Shown here piece by piece: positions 42,501-52,361 of a stretch of DNA of 64,000 nucleotides. Position numbers and translations under genes: made by a program. The stretch comes from Opisthocomus hoazin (lineage: Eukaryota; Chordata; Aves; Opisthocomiformes; Opisthocomidae). The first letter of the stretch is position 1. Each line of letters begins with the position of its first letter. The stretch is taken from contig NC_134418.1 of the NCBI RefSeq assembly GCF_030867145.1, positions 53,357,682 through 53,421,681 on the forward strand. Direction: 5' to 3'. The notes under the pieces were generated by a model. It had not been told where the DNA came from. It did no database searches and saw only the letters and a program-made list of their open reading frames with translations.

Positions 42501-45500
42501 GGAGTCTGAAAAAAGTCCAGCAGAATCTTCATAAATGAACAGCCCACGGATTAGCAATCTTCACATGAGAGCATCAGCTAATTCCTGTCTGTAATGTTTG
42601 CAACGTGCCCTTTCTGTAATACCACACAACACACCCTGTCTTGTCTCATGTTGCCTTTTGGCATAGTCTCACATTATCTCATTTATGACAAGCTGCAGAG
42701 CAGATCTGAGGAAAGGCCATACAGCCTTTTCCATACTGATCCTTTTCTGCAGCTCTTTCCATGCCATGTAGGGGCAGTTTCCCAGTTCATGGGCGCTGGT
42801 CATGATGTTTTCTCTTCCGCTGCCAGCAGCATGTCTGGATTCAAGCAGGGGAAGCGGAGGACATGGATATGAGGACAATACCTGCAGCCAGGACAGCGAC
42901 TTCGGGTCACTGCCTGAAGCTCTCCGCATAGCAAGAGATACAAGTGAGCACAATCATGTCCTGGCTAACTTTGATGGAAAAGCAGCTGCAGTACATAAAT
43001 TACCTAATGGACAGAGCTTAGTTTCTCTGGTAAATGTGAGACAAAGGCACCAGTTGCAGGTCTGAGCCAGGGCCAGACTGAGACCTACATACTGGATAAA
43101 GAGGAGGATCTACTGATATCAGACAAACAGACTGTTACTACATGTGAGTGTGCAGAAAGCAGCTGAGATTTCTGAGAAACCCAAGAGAAACATGCAGTTG
43201 AATTCCCTCAAGTCCCCAGATCACATTAAACTTAGCATCTAACTACCCTGGATTCCTTTTACAATGCAAACTCTAAGTACTCTTCAGCCAATGATCATTA
43301 AGAAACATTGTTAATTTCTGGACTAATTTCTACTTCATATGCTTTGCTACCTCATTAAAGGCCATATAGTTACCTGGGGATGATAATGGCATAATTTTAG
43401 CAGCATCTCTAAATCTTCACCTTTAAAAATTTTTGTATTTTCTTGTTTGCAAAAATCCACAGCAGCAGCAGTTTTACATGAAGTGGTACAATTCTTAAGG
43501 GCTGTTTGAATATTCAATGATTTTTGTTCCAGTTCTTATGGAACTGGCTAATCCATTCTACAAAACTTAAATAGCGCACGCAGGGGCACCTGAAACTTCC
43601 CTTGTCTGGGCAGATTTTGCAGTGACTTGGTGTCTAAGAGTATTTCAGTCTGCAGCTCAATATTTACTGCAGATATCGGAGATAGGGATGGATTTGCTGT
43701 AGGATTTTATAGCCAAATTGCAGTTAACATAGGCCAGCTTCGTGAGCTGGGAGTGAACAGTGGTGGATGGTGTTTCTCCCTGAGCTGGACCTGTGCTCCC
43801 TCTGTGGGAATAACGAGGTGAAATCCTAGCTTCCTCCTGTCTCTTCTCTTAAGACTGAGCTGTCCGAAACCACTGTTTTGGCATCAGACCACTTCATACT
43901 CTGGTCAAGATTCTTCTCTGAGAGCACAAGCCTTTGCATGTTTCTTACTCAAAATGGAAAATTACTGCAAAGAAAAAAATTCTCTTCCTACACACACATG
44001 TATATGCACATTACATATATTTGTACCTATACGTATTCAGCAAAGCACTGAAGTTCTGTTTGTAACCAAACACCAACATGAGTTCAGATTTGCTGCCAAA
44101 TCTTTACAGGGCTTTGACAGCATTTTGAAGTCTGCCATATAATGTGTATAATTTTAAAATGTGTATCTATCATCTGCTATGTAGATACCTAAATGAAACA
44201 GTGCTTTTAACACTTGGCCATTACTAGTAACCTCAACTAGCTCTTCCACAGTGCTTTTCCTCTAGAAGCCTCAAAGCACTTTGCAAAGAGGAAAATACTG
44301 TTATTTTCTTGCTGCAGATTTGGAAACTGAGATACAAAAATTCAGTGACTTGTCGAGGTCACCAGACAAGGTTGGTAAAGACTGGCAAAGGGGCACCTAG
44401 TCCTCTCAAACACTGGGTCGCTCTGGTTCACTCTCTTCTTTGTGCTCTCCTTACTCCCCAGTATGGGGTTGGGCAAAAATTCCTCATACAAAATGGTTTT
44501 GCCAGGCTTATGAATTCTAGAGGGACTAAAACGTCTCAAATTTGTGTAGACTGACAAATTGTCAACCTCCGTAGTTACTCTGAATACAAATAGGAAAGGG
44601 TCTGCACTTATCAGCACCATACATCAAGTAGCTCTTTGTTCCTTAAGTAGTAGGAAGGGTTTAAGCATAAAGTTGTGCATAACTGAAAGAAATGGCTTGT
44701 TCTGTTTATGCATACTGAATTCTCTCTACCTTCTTTTTGTGCTTGAAGCAGTAAAAACTCAAGGGTATTGCGATAAACACTTATGCATAGGTTCTTCAGC
44801 CTCTACTGTGCTCAACAGCAACCAAAACTTTCACCCTTCAAAATTAATTTTCCTAGTAGCTCCCGAACTGCTTTTGGTGCCTGAAAAATCAACTTGCTGG
44901 CATGGTTCATCAACAGCTTGTGGCGTTTGTTGCTGAGACCTAGAGAAAGGATTGCAACACTGTTTGCCTTATTAGAAGCAGTGTCTGAGGAATCCGAATC
45001 AGCCAGCTGGGCTGTTTCAAAGGTCTCCTCTTCCTTTATCAGTTGACTTCATGTTGCTACCGGGCAGTAACAAAGAGCCAAAAGTATATGCGGCCCAAGG
45101 AGAGGCACAAACAATGTAAAACCATGGCAAGAAATCAGGCAAAGGCAAGCTGTTCTCTTCTGATAACCCTGGAGGCTGAAAACTATTAGACTTAATTAAA
45201 TGAAAAATAAGACCAATCTTGTGTGTGTGGTTTGCTTTTGTGAAAGGTTACAATGTTTTGAAAGTTCATAGCATTTGACTGGGATCAGCTAAAGACTTGG
45301 CCAGCTGTACCAAGGTAGAGCAGCACTTACTGTGTGTTCAAGCAGTGCAAACTGCTAGCTGTAAATTGGACGTGCTTTGCATTACAATTAATTGTAGTTG
45401 GAAAACGGGTTGTAGAGGAAAAAGTGACTTCTTTTTTTCCTGGACATCATCTTCTATGATCAAATTATCTGTAGTTCCAAGAGGTTTAGCAAGGAAAAAC

Positions 45501-48500
45501 CATTTGGGGATATCTCTCTCTTTGGCACGTTGTTGTAGCTGTTCTTAAGCCACCCACAGATTTACACAGAACCACACATTCTGTTTATTTGGCACCGCTG
45601 CTAAGTTTTCAAGGTACCCACAATTCCCTGAAAGTGTTACTCAATTTGTAGGGTTCTGTCCCACAACAGACTCTGAACTGGCCATAAAATATGCAAACTC
45701 TGATATGTATCCGCTGAGAAATATATTCAGTGATATTCTCCACTGATAAATCCTACAGATCCTCAGCTCTGTCTCCTACCTTCATCTCAAATTCTTTGCT
45801 AAGCAATGATCATACGAGTTTTCTTGCATTTCTGGCCCATGAGTTTGCTGAGACTCCCAGCCCTCCCACTCCTGCAAATTCCCCAGATCCTGTCTTTTTT
45901 CTTCTCTTCTAATTGTCTGTACATCTACGTCTCACTGAGATGTTAGAAACCTTTACTGAAGTCTCTTCTTCCGTTCCCAAATTAGGACAAACATCTCAAG
46001 TTGTTCCCCATGGGAAGCCCAAAGCTGACCTCAATGTAGAGCAAGTGGAGAAAATGAGTCTGCAGCGGTTTGGCTGCATCTTTTTTAAACCCATCAATAC
46101 TCATAAATTGCTTCATATCACACTCATCCCACAGACTTCAAGGGACTGTTACACATTTACAGGGCCAGCTGAGTGACCTCTGCCAGCCACGGTCAGAGCA
46201 AACTGCTCCTTCCCTATTTGCCACCCACCCACACCCACAGGACAGGAAAACTTCAGTACGCGTGCACTGTGCGAGTAAGAGAGAACCGCGCTGACCAAAC
46301 ACTGCCTTCCCCCCGAGAGAACAGGCACACCTTGTTGTTCAGTGCAGCATGCTCTTCCCCACTGTGTGCACCTGCTGTACATAACCACAAAGCTTCAAGC
46401 ACAGATCTCTTGGCTTCTTGTCCATTTTCCACAGTGTCTAGCCCGGTGATAATTTTGCTTGCCAGCCAGAAGGGAGCAGACTGATTAGTGAAAGCGTGGA
46501 TTTTCAGATTTCAAAGCTGTTCTCGGGGTTAAATAAGTATTAGTCTCTACATTTCTAAATTGAGCAGAATCTTTTATTCATTGGAAAATTTGAAATTATT
46601 CCAGAAAAATTATGTATAATAGAATCTGAAATGTATTAAATATAGTTCCATTTTTCAGCCAGCTCTGTTTTACACCAGCAGAAATCTATCAAAGTGGTAA
46701 CTCAGAAAGAATCAACCATTTTTGCTGTGTGATTCTTTGTATCGCAGAGCTGTGTCGAATCAAAGTCATATGGGGGGGAACTGTGCAAACACAAAGCAAA
46801 AAAAATGCACAACCTAAGGAACTATAATCTAAGCAAATGGAGCAGTTCTGCTGCCAGTCTCAGTATTTTAAGGCTCTCAGGAGTCAAAGTATTTAAGCAA
46901 TCCCTAATTTTGAATCACAGTTACAAAAAATATTTACTAAGGTGCTGTGTTTCAGGGTTAATGATATTCACAGACTTGGACGTAAAATATATTTTTCACA
47001 GTTCTGCAGTGTTTTCTCAGTTCTGTTTTGATCCTTCCGGTAGCCTGCCAGGTAGCATAGACAACAGAAGCTGATAAATCAGAAATTGCAATCACTGCTC
47101 AAATGAGGAAAGCTTTAACGGAAGTCTGAATTTGAGCAGGAAAAATGGTTCTCCTTTTCCTTTTGACTACAGCAGCAGTATGCATTCTTAGCGGTAAAAT
47201 GCCAGCCATGTTGCACAAAGTCACATGCTACATTGCAATATGTAAAAAGAGGTCTCTGTCAAATATGCTTAGGCCCAAAATTGGACAGAGATTAAAAATA
47301 AAACACATCACTCCAGTGGTGGAAATTTCAAACACCCCTGGGGGTACAATCTTTGCAGAAGGCATATCGAAAAGATCTGTAAAACTCAGCTCCCATTAGT
47401 GTCTTTGCAGCATCAGTCAGCAAACCTCAACTATCCCCTCCAGGTAGGGTAAAGGAATTCGTAAATCTTGTGCAGAAGTAAAGTATGTGTTTTGAAGAAT
47501 ATTTGTTTTATAAAAAAGAAGGCAGAGTAGAAAGAAAGTTCTAACAAAATCCATGATACTAAGAAACAGGTTTTGTTTTGTCCCTGAATTGTTTTCTGGA
47601 GATGAGCTTTGAGGGCCCACATGCTTCTAAAAGAACCCACTGAAGCTGGATTTCTACCCACATTATACTAGGAGAGGTCCTCATTCTGAAAAGATATTGA
47701 CAAGTAATTGCTCTAGCGGAGGAGAACCACAAATCCCTCACCCGTGTTTGTCCTCCCTCCTCCCTCAGAGCAACACAGCCTCTAGAACTTATTGAAATCT
47801 GGTCAACCTATCTCAGAGCTGTGGTGTAACCTGAGCCCAGGTGACATCTGGCCTTTCACTGCACAAAACAGCAAAAATATTTCAGTCACTGTGCAACCAT
47901 GATTTAGGAGGACTGAGGATGAGAAGGAAACATCCTTCCTACAAAGTGGCAGCCTCTGACAGAGGGACTGAGACAACAACAGGATATGACAAACTCTTGA
48001 GCCACCAAGGTGGAGTCTGACAAGAACTGTAAATCAGAGACCGTGCATGCTCCAAAAGGGAAGCTGAGGTTTCTTGATTCACAAATATGCTCCTAGACTT
48101 AGGGACACAAGCTGATTGTTTGGGAACAGACAACAGCATCATCTCTTATTTTACAAAATGCCTGGAGAGAGTACTGCTCCCAGGAGGTGGGTACCACTTT
48201 CCCCTTTTAAAAAGCACAAGCTCATAGTCTTGGTGTAGATCCCCAGCATTAGGGGTCTTAGTGATCTTGATCCTCGAGTGGCTGTCTCAAGTGTGATCTC
48301 CAATGAGGTGAGAAAGCCCTAGAAGACCCTCTTCTGTGCTTGGTTTTCCCCTAGACAGATCCATGCCCAGTGCGTTCACCTCTGGAGCACCAACATATCT
48401 CTATGTGCTTCTGTGTCTGTTTTTGGAGTCCAGACCTGAATGTGGCCTTTGTACCTCAGCAATCACATTGCTGACGAGATAAGAATATTTTTATTCTGTG

Positions 48501-51500
48501 CCTTGTTTATTTAAATGTCAGCCCTTTAAATCAGAAGCATCCCTCACTGTGTGCATAAAGCTGATAGAGCATCAAGGAGGATGGGAGAATGGGAGCTCTA
48601 AGCACAGTAAAAATTGCAGTAAAACTGTACATCCGGTGTACAAATACAATATAGTCTTAATTGCTGTTGTTAGAATACAATCTTCTATTAACTTTTTCAC
48701 TATTGCTATAGACTAGCTATAATATAAAAATCTCTTGACTGTTTAAATGATGTGGCTAGGAAGAAGATCTCTCCCACTGAGGACGGAGACGATTTAGAAT
48801 ACGGAACAGAGTAGGGTAATATGAATATTCAGAAACTCATGGAGTCAACTTTCTGCACGCACAGATTAAATCATAAAAATATGCCACTGCCTGCAGTATC
48901 AACGCCTAGTCATAACTGCACTATTTATAATGGGATATTAAGCTTTAGTTATGTTACTGTCCTAGGCTACATAAACCACCAGGAAAGGAGAGGATAAATA
49001 AGATTCTTGCAGATTACTTAGTTGTAGCAAACAGGAGGCTGCACTACTCACAATTTTGCTTTGCAAGGAAATTCCACGGTTGAGAGGTAGTGGGATGGGT
49101 TCGGGGGGGAAACAGGACCCTAACTAGCATTAATCAGTATGGCCCCAGTAGGCCATTAATCAGTATGGGAATCAGTGAAGTAGTCTCAGGCTTGGTACAC
49201 TCACAGACCTCTACTGAAACAGGTAGGGGATACAGTGGGTGTGAAGTAACTCCATTGAAGTAAACTGCTTGTTGATTTTGATCTAACTACTACTGTTGTT
49301 AGAACTGGGAAGGATAGATATAAGTCGTGTTTTTGTTCATAGGGGCTAAAACCTCCCAGAGTTTGTGCTGCTAGGGACTATCTGCTTCCCTGGAGAGAGA
49401 GAAATGCATGTGAGCTTGAACAGGTGAGATGGGTGTGTGACCTTACAGTGCTGATCCAGAAGCTGACTCTTCCCAAAGTCAAGGGCAGTTCTGGCAGTAG
49501 CATCCACCTTGAGTGTGCTGTTTAATGGATAAGGAGATGTAAAATAGCAAGTCCATTCTAAGTGTCTTGACGTAATGCTTCCTAGCCTATAGTGACCTAC
49601 TGGAGAGAGGAACCACTACTATCATCTGCAAGCTGCTTAAAGACCTGACACTCATAAGCTCCATCTGTATAGGCACAGCCAAGGAGGGACAGTGGCTTGT
49701 CAGTGGGCCTTGTGGTCACCCTACATGAGCAGGGTGGGATCTGTGGGCTGCCTGAGGTAAGAATCTAATAATTTGGTCTACAGCATCTGTGGGCTGCCTG
49801 AGGTAAGAATCTAATAATTTGGTCTACAGCCATGATGCCAGCTAGCAAAACCTAGCCAGCTTCATTAAAGGAATTGCAAACAATTGGTGGTTTGTTTTCC
49901 GTTGCTATAGATAGTCTCATCACGGCTTTTATGGATTTGAGAAACTGTAGTTCCATCTTACTCATGTTTCTCACTGCAGAAATCAGGAATCTTGTTACCC
50001 AATATACAGATATGGGCTGTGTGTTACTCCAGCTAACATAGTACATGCAAACTACAGCAAAAGCTAGGTCAGTCTAGTAGCGAGACTACTTTCAGCTCCA
50101 CCATCTATGCCTACTGCAGGACGTTGAAAAGGTCTCTTCGTCTCCCATTCCTTCACTGTCCTTTCAAACCATTCTGCTGTCTTCTGTCTTTGGGCTGTGA
50201 GAGAACTGAATCTTTCACTTCCTTCTTGCACAGATGCGCCTGTAAGGTGAGAGTTCCCCTCAACCCCGTTTGGATGGAACATGTTGCCTCTCTCCCACCA
50301 ACCTGACCTTCCAACAGCTGCTTACAGGAAAGTAACTGAAGCCAAACTGAGACTAGAAGTAAAAACAGACCGTGGTTCTACCCACAGCATAATACAGGTA
50401 TTGTTGTTCATGGTGAATGCCTTTGTTTTACAAAGAGACTCAAGTTTTGTGGCTCCTGAGCGTGGCTGGGCACCTTCTGCCTGGAATCCTTGGCCTCACC
50501 ACTCTCTCAGAGCTGTTCTTCACGTGAACAAAGAGTAAGACATTCCCATCCAATAATTTTCCTGCATTAGTATCCGGATTACCAGAAATCCAGTTTTTCT
50601 TTTTAATATCCTTCCACTTTCAAAGTTAAGGAGCCTTGCAGCAAATGAACATGTTTGGCTACAGCTCTTGCACAGGCATATAAACCCTAGATAAGCTAAA
50701 GCTGTTTTTAAAAATTGATTTTTCTTTTTCCTCAGGCAACATTGCTATGTCCACCCTCTAGTCCTTAATTGGATGTCAGAGTTAGGACATTGATAACTTG
50801 ACTCACTATCAATTTAATTCTATTTTGGCTGCTGATAAAGTAATTACACCATCTGACAAAGGGAAGGACAGGCTGAGGAAGTTGGAGTAATTTGATGCTA
50901 AAATACATTGTACATTAAGATGTATCACATTGATTGTTACAAGGACATACTTACTGTGGTCCAACCGACCTGCTGACCCAGGTCTGTAAAATACAGTGTA
51001 ATGATGGAGGAAACGGCAAGGCTTTGAATGTTAATGGAATCCTTCAAATAGGGCCCATCTGTAATGACAAAAAGGGACAAGGAGGTGGTGTGAACAACAG
51101 GCATCCTCTCAGAGGCTCAGCATAATGGGTAGGCTGCCCTGCTGATGGTCAAGGTGTAGATCCAACTTGTATTCTGATTTATTTTGTGACTTGGTACTTA
51201 TTCTCTGGGTTAGTAACTTGGAGCATTTCTATGAGAGTTCTTCTCTCATTTTAACAAAAGCATTAGGCTGACATGACACTGGGCAGCAATGCACAGCAAT
51301 TGTTACGATGCTATCTCTGCTAATCTAGACCATTAGAGACGTGCCATGCAATCACACAGACAATTTCATAGAGCACTTTTTGTTCTCTCTTGCAAGACTA
51401 ATGGGAAAGTCGATGTCATGCGGTGTCTCCCTCACTGATATCTTTTGCTGAAGTGTTTGCATTGTCAGGCTATTTTACAATAGGCGACGCCATCATGATG

Positions 51501-52361
51501 AACACAACTTCTTGGGCAAAGGCCCACAGTCCAACGCTTCTTTGTAAGCTGTCTGACCTAGGCAGACCTAGTGTGTCTAAGCATTGCATTACTTTTCATA
51601 GTGTTCTGACTGCTTCCAGTCTGCGTGGACCTAGAGTTCAGGCAGAGACATAAAATGGCAATATCTGGTTCTCTTTTTTTTGTAGAGGCAGTAAGTTGGA
51701 TATTAGGAAACCCCAGCAGCCACTGGCATGGGGTGTTGCCATGCCAACACTACTTCTCTCTTTTCCACTTTGTGTATTGTGTCTCCCTTTCAATATACGT
51801 TTGTTGACTGTTTGAGTCAGTGAGGGTGCTAAATTCCAGCAGGTGATGACCCCTCATTTGCTAGGGCTTTCCAATGATACATGTCCACAGAGCAAACGCC
51901 ACACAGCTCGTGGCAGCTCTATCTCCCACTGCCATGTCCACCAAGAACTGGTGTACTAGCACAAAAAATGAGGCTGCCTCCTGCAGCCAGTTGCATCTTC
52001 TGATAAGGCTGTGAGCAAGTATTGAAATGGATAATACAGTGAGTGAGGGAAGTGAGTGAACGGTTTTAAAACCGCCTTGTCTTCATTATTTGATTGTATA
52101 CTGTATTCTGAAACATTTTTACTCAGTGGTTATGAAAACCATTAGATACCTTTTTTAATGAGAAAGCTAGTAAGTTAATCTCTGATATCTACTAATGAAA
52201 AAGTGCTAGCAGTTTACCCAATAACATGAATAGAGAGAGCAATACTGTTAGGACGAGAACTTGTCAGAGGATTAGCAATATGTTAGGTGGCTGTGTTTAA
52301 CTATATGAGTACTTACTGCGTTCGAGTTGCAGGCCAACACGGGAAGGGTACCATTGGGGAC
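24425..52361 (-). CDS. TECRL: TECRL (trans-2,3-enoyl-CoA reductase-like), exons 3-12, 5' end outside window
   Basis: Span of ten coding exons (806 nt: 267 complete codons, the stop and a split first codon) of an ER multi-pass membrane protein of the steroid 5-alpha-reductase/TECR family. TECR catalyses the last, NADPH-dependent reduction of very-long-chain fatty acid elongation; TECRL is its heart-enriched paralogue, and human loss-of-function variants cause a recessive CPVT-like arrhythmia (CPVT3). Exons 3-4 encode the second half of the N-terminal ubiquitin-like domain, and exons 5-12 the membrane reductase domain. Family hallmarks are readable: [61 protein letters not shown] and the C-terminal KHKVYLKRF...MIPIIF. 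TECRL is preferred over TECR because of [20 protein letters not shown] and WAQKKHK. No stop or frameshift interrupts the exons, so the gene looks functional. Exons 1-2 (about 286 coding nt) were not found. Confidence 0.96.
24553..26113 (-). other. TECRL: TECRL intron 11
   Basis: GT-AG intron of 1561 bp with a run of 19 T at 25818-25836. No other element recognised. Confidence 0.85.
25818..25836. repeat. Homopolymer T tract (19 T)
   Basis: Uninterrupted run of 19 T in TECRL intron 11; A-rich in the transcript. Confidence 0.9.
26114..26159 (-). CDS. TECRL: TECRL exon 11
   Basis: A 46-nt exon (phase 0 in, phase 1 out) encoding [15 protein letters not shown] and one base of Val. Near-identical to human [15 protein letters not shown]. 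The acceptor is ...tttgcaacag and the donor is gtaagt. Confidence 0.97.
26160..26592 (-). other. TECRL: TECRL intron 10
   Basis: Shortest intron in the window (433 bp), GT-AG, nothing notable inside. Confidence 0.88.
26593..26678 (-). CDS. TECRL: TECRL exon 10
   Basis: An 86-nt exon (phase 1 in, phase 0 out) encoding (G)[15 protein letters not shown] and then [13 protein letters not shown]. The SCPNYTYE block is equivalent to the SCANFFGE-type block of steroid 5-alpha-reductases, part of the cofactor/active-site region. The acceptor is ...ctctttcatgaag, chosen over a later AG (gtaaag) because of its pyrimidine tract and the match to the GSK of TECR. The donor is gtacat. Confidence 0.96.
26679..27959 (-). 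other. TECRL: TECRL intron 9
   Basis: GT-AG intron of 1281 bp; no repeat or gene recognised apart from short alternating TG-rich sequence near 27.57-27.6 kb. Confidence 0.85.
27960..28017 (-). CDS. TECRL: TECRL exon 9
   Basis: A 58-nt exon (phase 0 in, phase 1 out) encoding [19 protein letters not shown] and the first base of Gly. It matches human [19 protein letters not shown]. The acceptor is ...taatgtcttgcag and the donor is gtctgt. The GNxxxH-type motif is shared with TECR (GNFSIH). Confidence 0.96.
28018..30958 (-). other. TECRL: TECRL intron 8
   Basis: GT-AG intron of 2941 bp. The part from about 28.9 to 30.3 kb is markedly AT-rich and lacks recognisable repeats. No other gene seen. 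Confidence 0.85.
30959..31002 (-). CDS. TECRL: TECRL exon 8
   Basis: A 44-nt exon (phase 1 in, phase 0 out) encoding (S)[14 protein letters not shown], equivalent to human SFGNRQITVSAINFLI. The acceptor is ...tgttttctag and the donor is gtatgt. It is the least conserved coding exon here, but length, phase and position agree with both TECRL and TECR. Confidence 0.9.
31003..33046 (-). other. TECRL: TECRL intron 7
   Basis: GT-AG intron of 2044 bp with no recognised repeat or gene. Confidence 0.85.
33047..33119 (-). CDS. TECRL: TECRL exon 7
   Basis: A 73-nt exon (phase 0 in, phase 1 out) encoding [20 protein letters not shown] and then YTPP, a membrane helix strongly conserved with human TECRL ([20 protein letters not shown]) and TECR. 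The acceptor is ...ccgttccag and the donor is gtatgt. This exon was the first secure identifier of the gene. Confidence 0.97.
33120..34879 (-). other. TECRL: TECRL intron 6
   Basis: GT-AG intron of 1760 bp. It contains a run of 16 T at 34107-34122 and no recognised mobile element. Frames such as 33645-33938 show no family resemblance. Confidence 0.85.
34107..34122. repeat. Homopolymer T tract (16 T)
   Basis: Uninterrupted run of 16 T within TECRL intron 6, an A-run in the transcript. Confidence 0.9.
34880..34985 (-). CDS. TECRL: TECRL exon 6
   Basis: A 106-nt exon (phase 2 in, phase 0 out) encoding [19 protein letters not shown], then [16 protein letters not shown]. The acceptor is ...ttattccag and the donor is gtgaca, a weaker match than its neighbours. 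The Arg in HYVRH corresponds to human Arg196, whose change to Gln causes CPVT3; it is preserved here. Confidence 0.96.
34986..38424 (-). other. TECRL: TECRL intron 5, containing a CR1 insertion
   Basis: GT-AG intron of 3439 bp, more than a third of which is a CR1 LINE fragment in the same orientation as the gene (35990-37290). Outside it, no further element was recognised. Confidence 0.85.
35990..37290 (-). mobile_element. CR1 LINE fragment: endonuclease-RT linker and reverse transcriptase, inactivated
   Basis: The minus strand reads as the central part of the CR1 second [23 protein letters not shown] near 37.1-37.2 kb (linker), then the RT core including a KCFAQ-like 'KAFDTVPHDI' region near 36.40-36.44 kb, and the catalytic block near 36180-36191 followed by TKLCGAVD. 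The catalytic FADD box reads FAND (first Asp to Asn), and the frame is broken by shifts and stops, so the copy is dead. The homology stops near 35990, inside the region after the RT, and no CR1 3' UTR or octamer tail follows; the 5' side stops near 37.25-37.29 kb. An internal piece without its 3' end is unusual, since CR1 copies are normally 5'-truncated with the 3' end kept. Confidence 0.93.
38425..38540 (-). CDS. TECRL: TECRL exon 5
   Basis: A 116-nt exon (phase 0 in, phase 2 out) encoding [20 protein letters not shown], then [18 protein letters not shown] and the first two bases of His. It is the first transmembrane helix of the reductase domain. The acceptor chosen is ...catttctag because it preserves phase with exon 4 and gives the conserved FLTEY. 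A second AG 13 bases inside (ctaacag) would shift the frame. The donor is gtaagt. Confidence 0.95.
44262..44385 (+). repeat. Probable MIR-like ancient SINE fragment
   Basis: The order agcctcaaagcactttgcaa, then a stretch ending gcagatttggaaactgagat, then cagtgacttgtcgaggtcac resembles the MIR core and downstream region (fraction of 'gaggaaactgaggc...agtgacttgcccaaggtcac'). It is old and diverged, and called from remembered consensus only. Confidence 0.45.
49739..49830 (+). repeat. Perfect 46-bp tandem duplication
   Basis: The 46-base unit starting atctgtgggctgcctgaggt and ending ttggtctacagc occurs twice with no mismatch (49739-49784 and 49785-49830). Zero divergence implies a recent duplication or an assembly artefact. 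Each unit holds a donor-like gaggtaaga and an acceptor-like tctacag on the plus strand, antisense to TECRL, only 26 bases apart. Confidence 0.95.
50955..51058 (-). CDS. TECRL: TECRL exon 4
   Basis: A 104-nt exon (phase 1 in, phase 0 out) encoding (N)[15 protein letters not shown]... and ending [10 protein letters not shown]. It aligns with the human GGPFLKDYITIQSIA...DLGQQVSWTT segment, the end of the ubiquitin-like domain and the lead into the first reductase-domain helix. The acceptor has a strong pyrimidine tract ending gtcattacag, and the donor is gtaagt. Confidence 0.95.
51059..52316 (-). other. TECRL: TECRL intron 3
   Basis: GT-AG intron of 1258 bp (donor gtaagt, acceptor gtcattacag). 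No repeat or other gene was recognised in it. Confidence 0.85.
52317..52361 (-). CDS. TECRL: TECRL exon 3
   Basis: A 45-nt exon encoding [14 protein letters not shown], with split codons at both ends (phase 1 in, phase 1 out). The acceptor is ...cttgaacag and the donor is gtaagt. The upstream frame closes with TGA just before the acceptor, which confirms the boundary. The peptide matches the [13 protein letters not shown] segment of the ubiquitin-like domain of human TECRL and PQWYPAR of TECR. The equivalent human donor is the site of the known c.331+1G>A arrhythmia variant; it is intact here. Confidence 0.93.

Larger units (their letters stand above)
38541..50954 (-). other. TECRL: TECRL intron 4 (12.4 kb)
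   Basis: Largest complete intron in the window. It contains a MIR-like ancient repeat near 44.3 kb, a possible second ancient repeat near 40.05-40.2 kb, a perfect 46-bp tandem duplication at 49739-49830 and a short duplicated motif near 49.13 kb. Open frames inside it (for example 42594-43065 and 45913-46484) have no family resemblance or coherent splice context, so no further gene is called. Confidence 0.75.

Noticed and set aside
49130..49175. Motif attaatcagtatgg present twice 28 bases apart
   Set aside because: Short local duplication with no further structure; probably slippage or chance.
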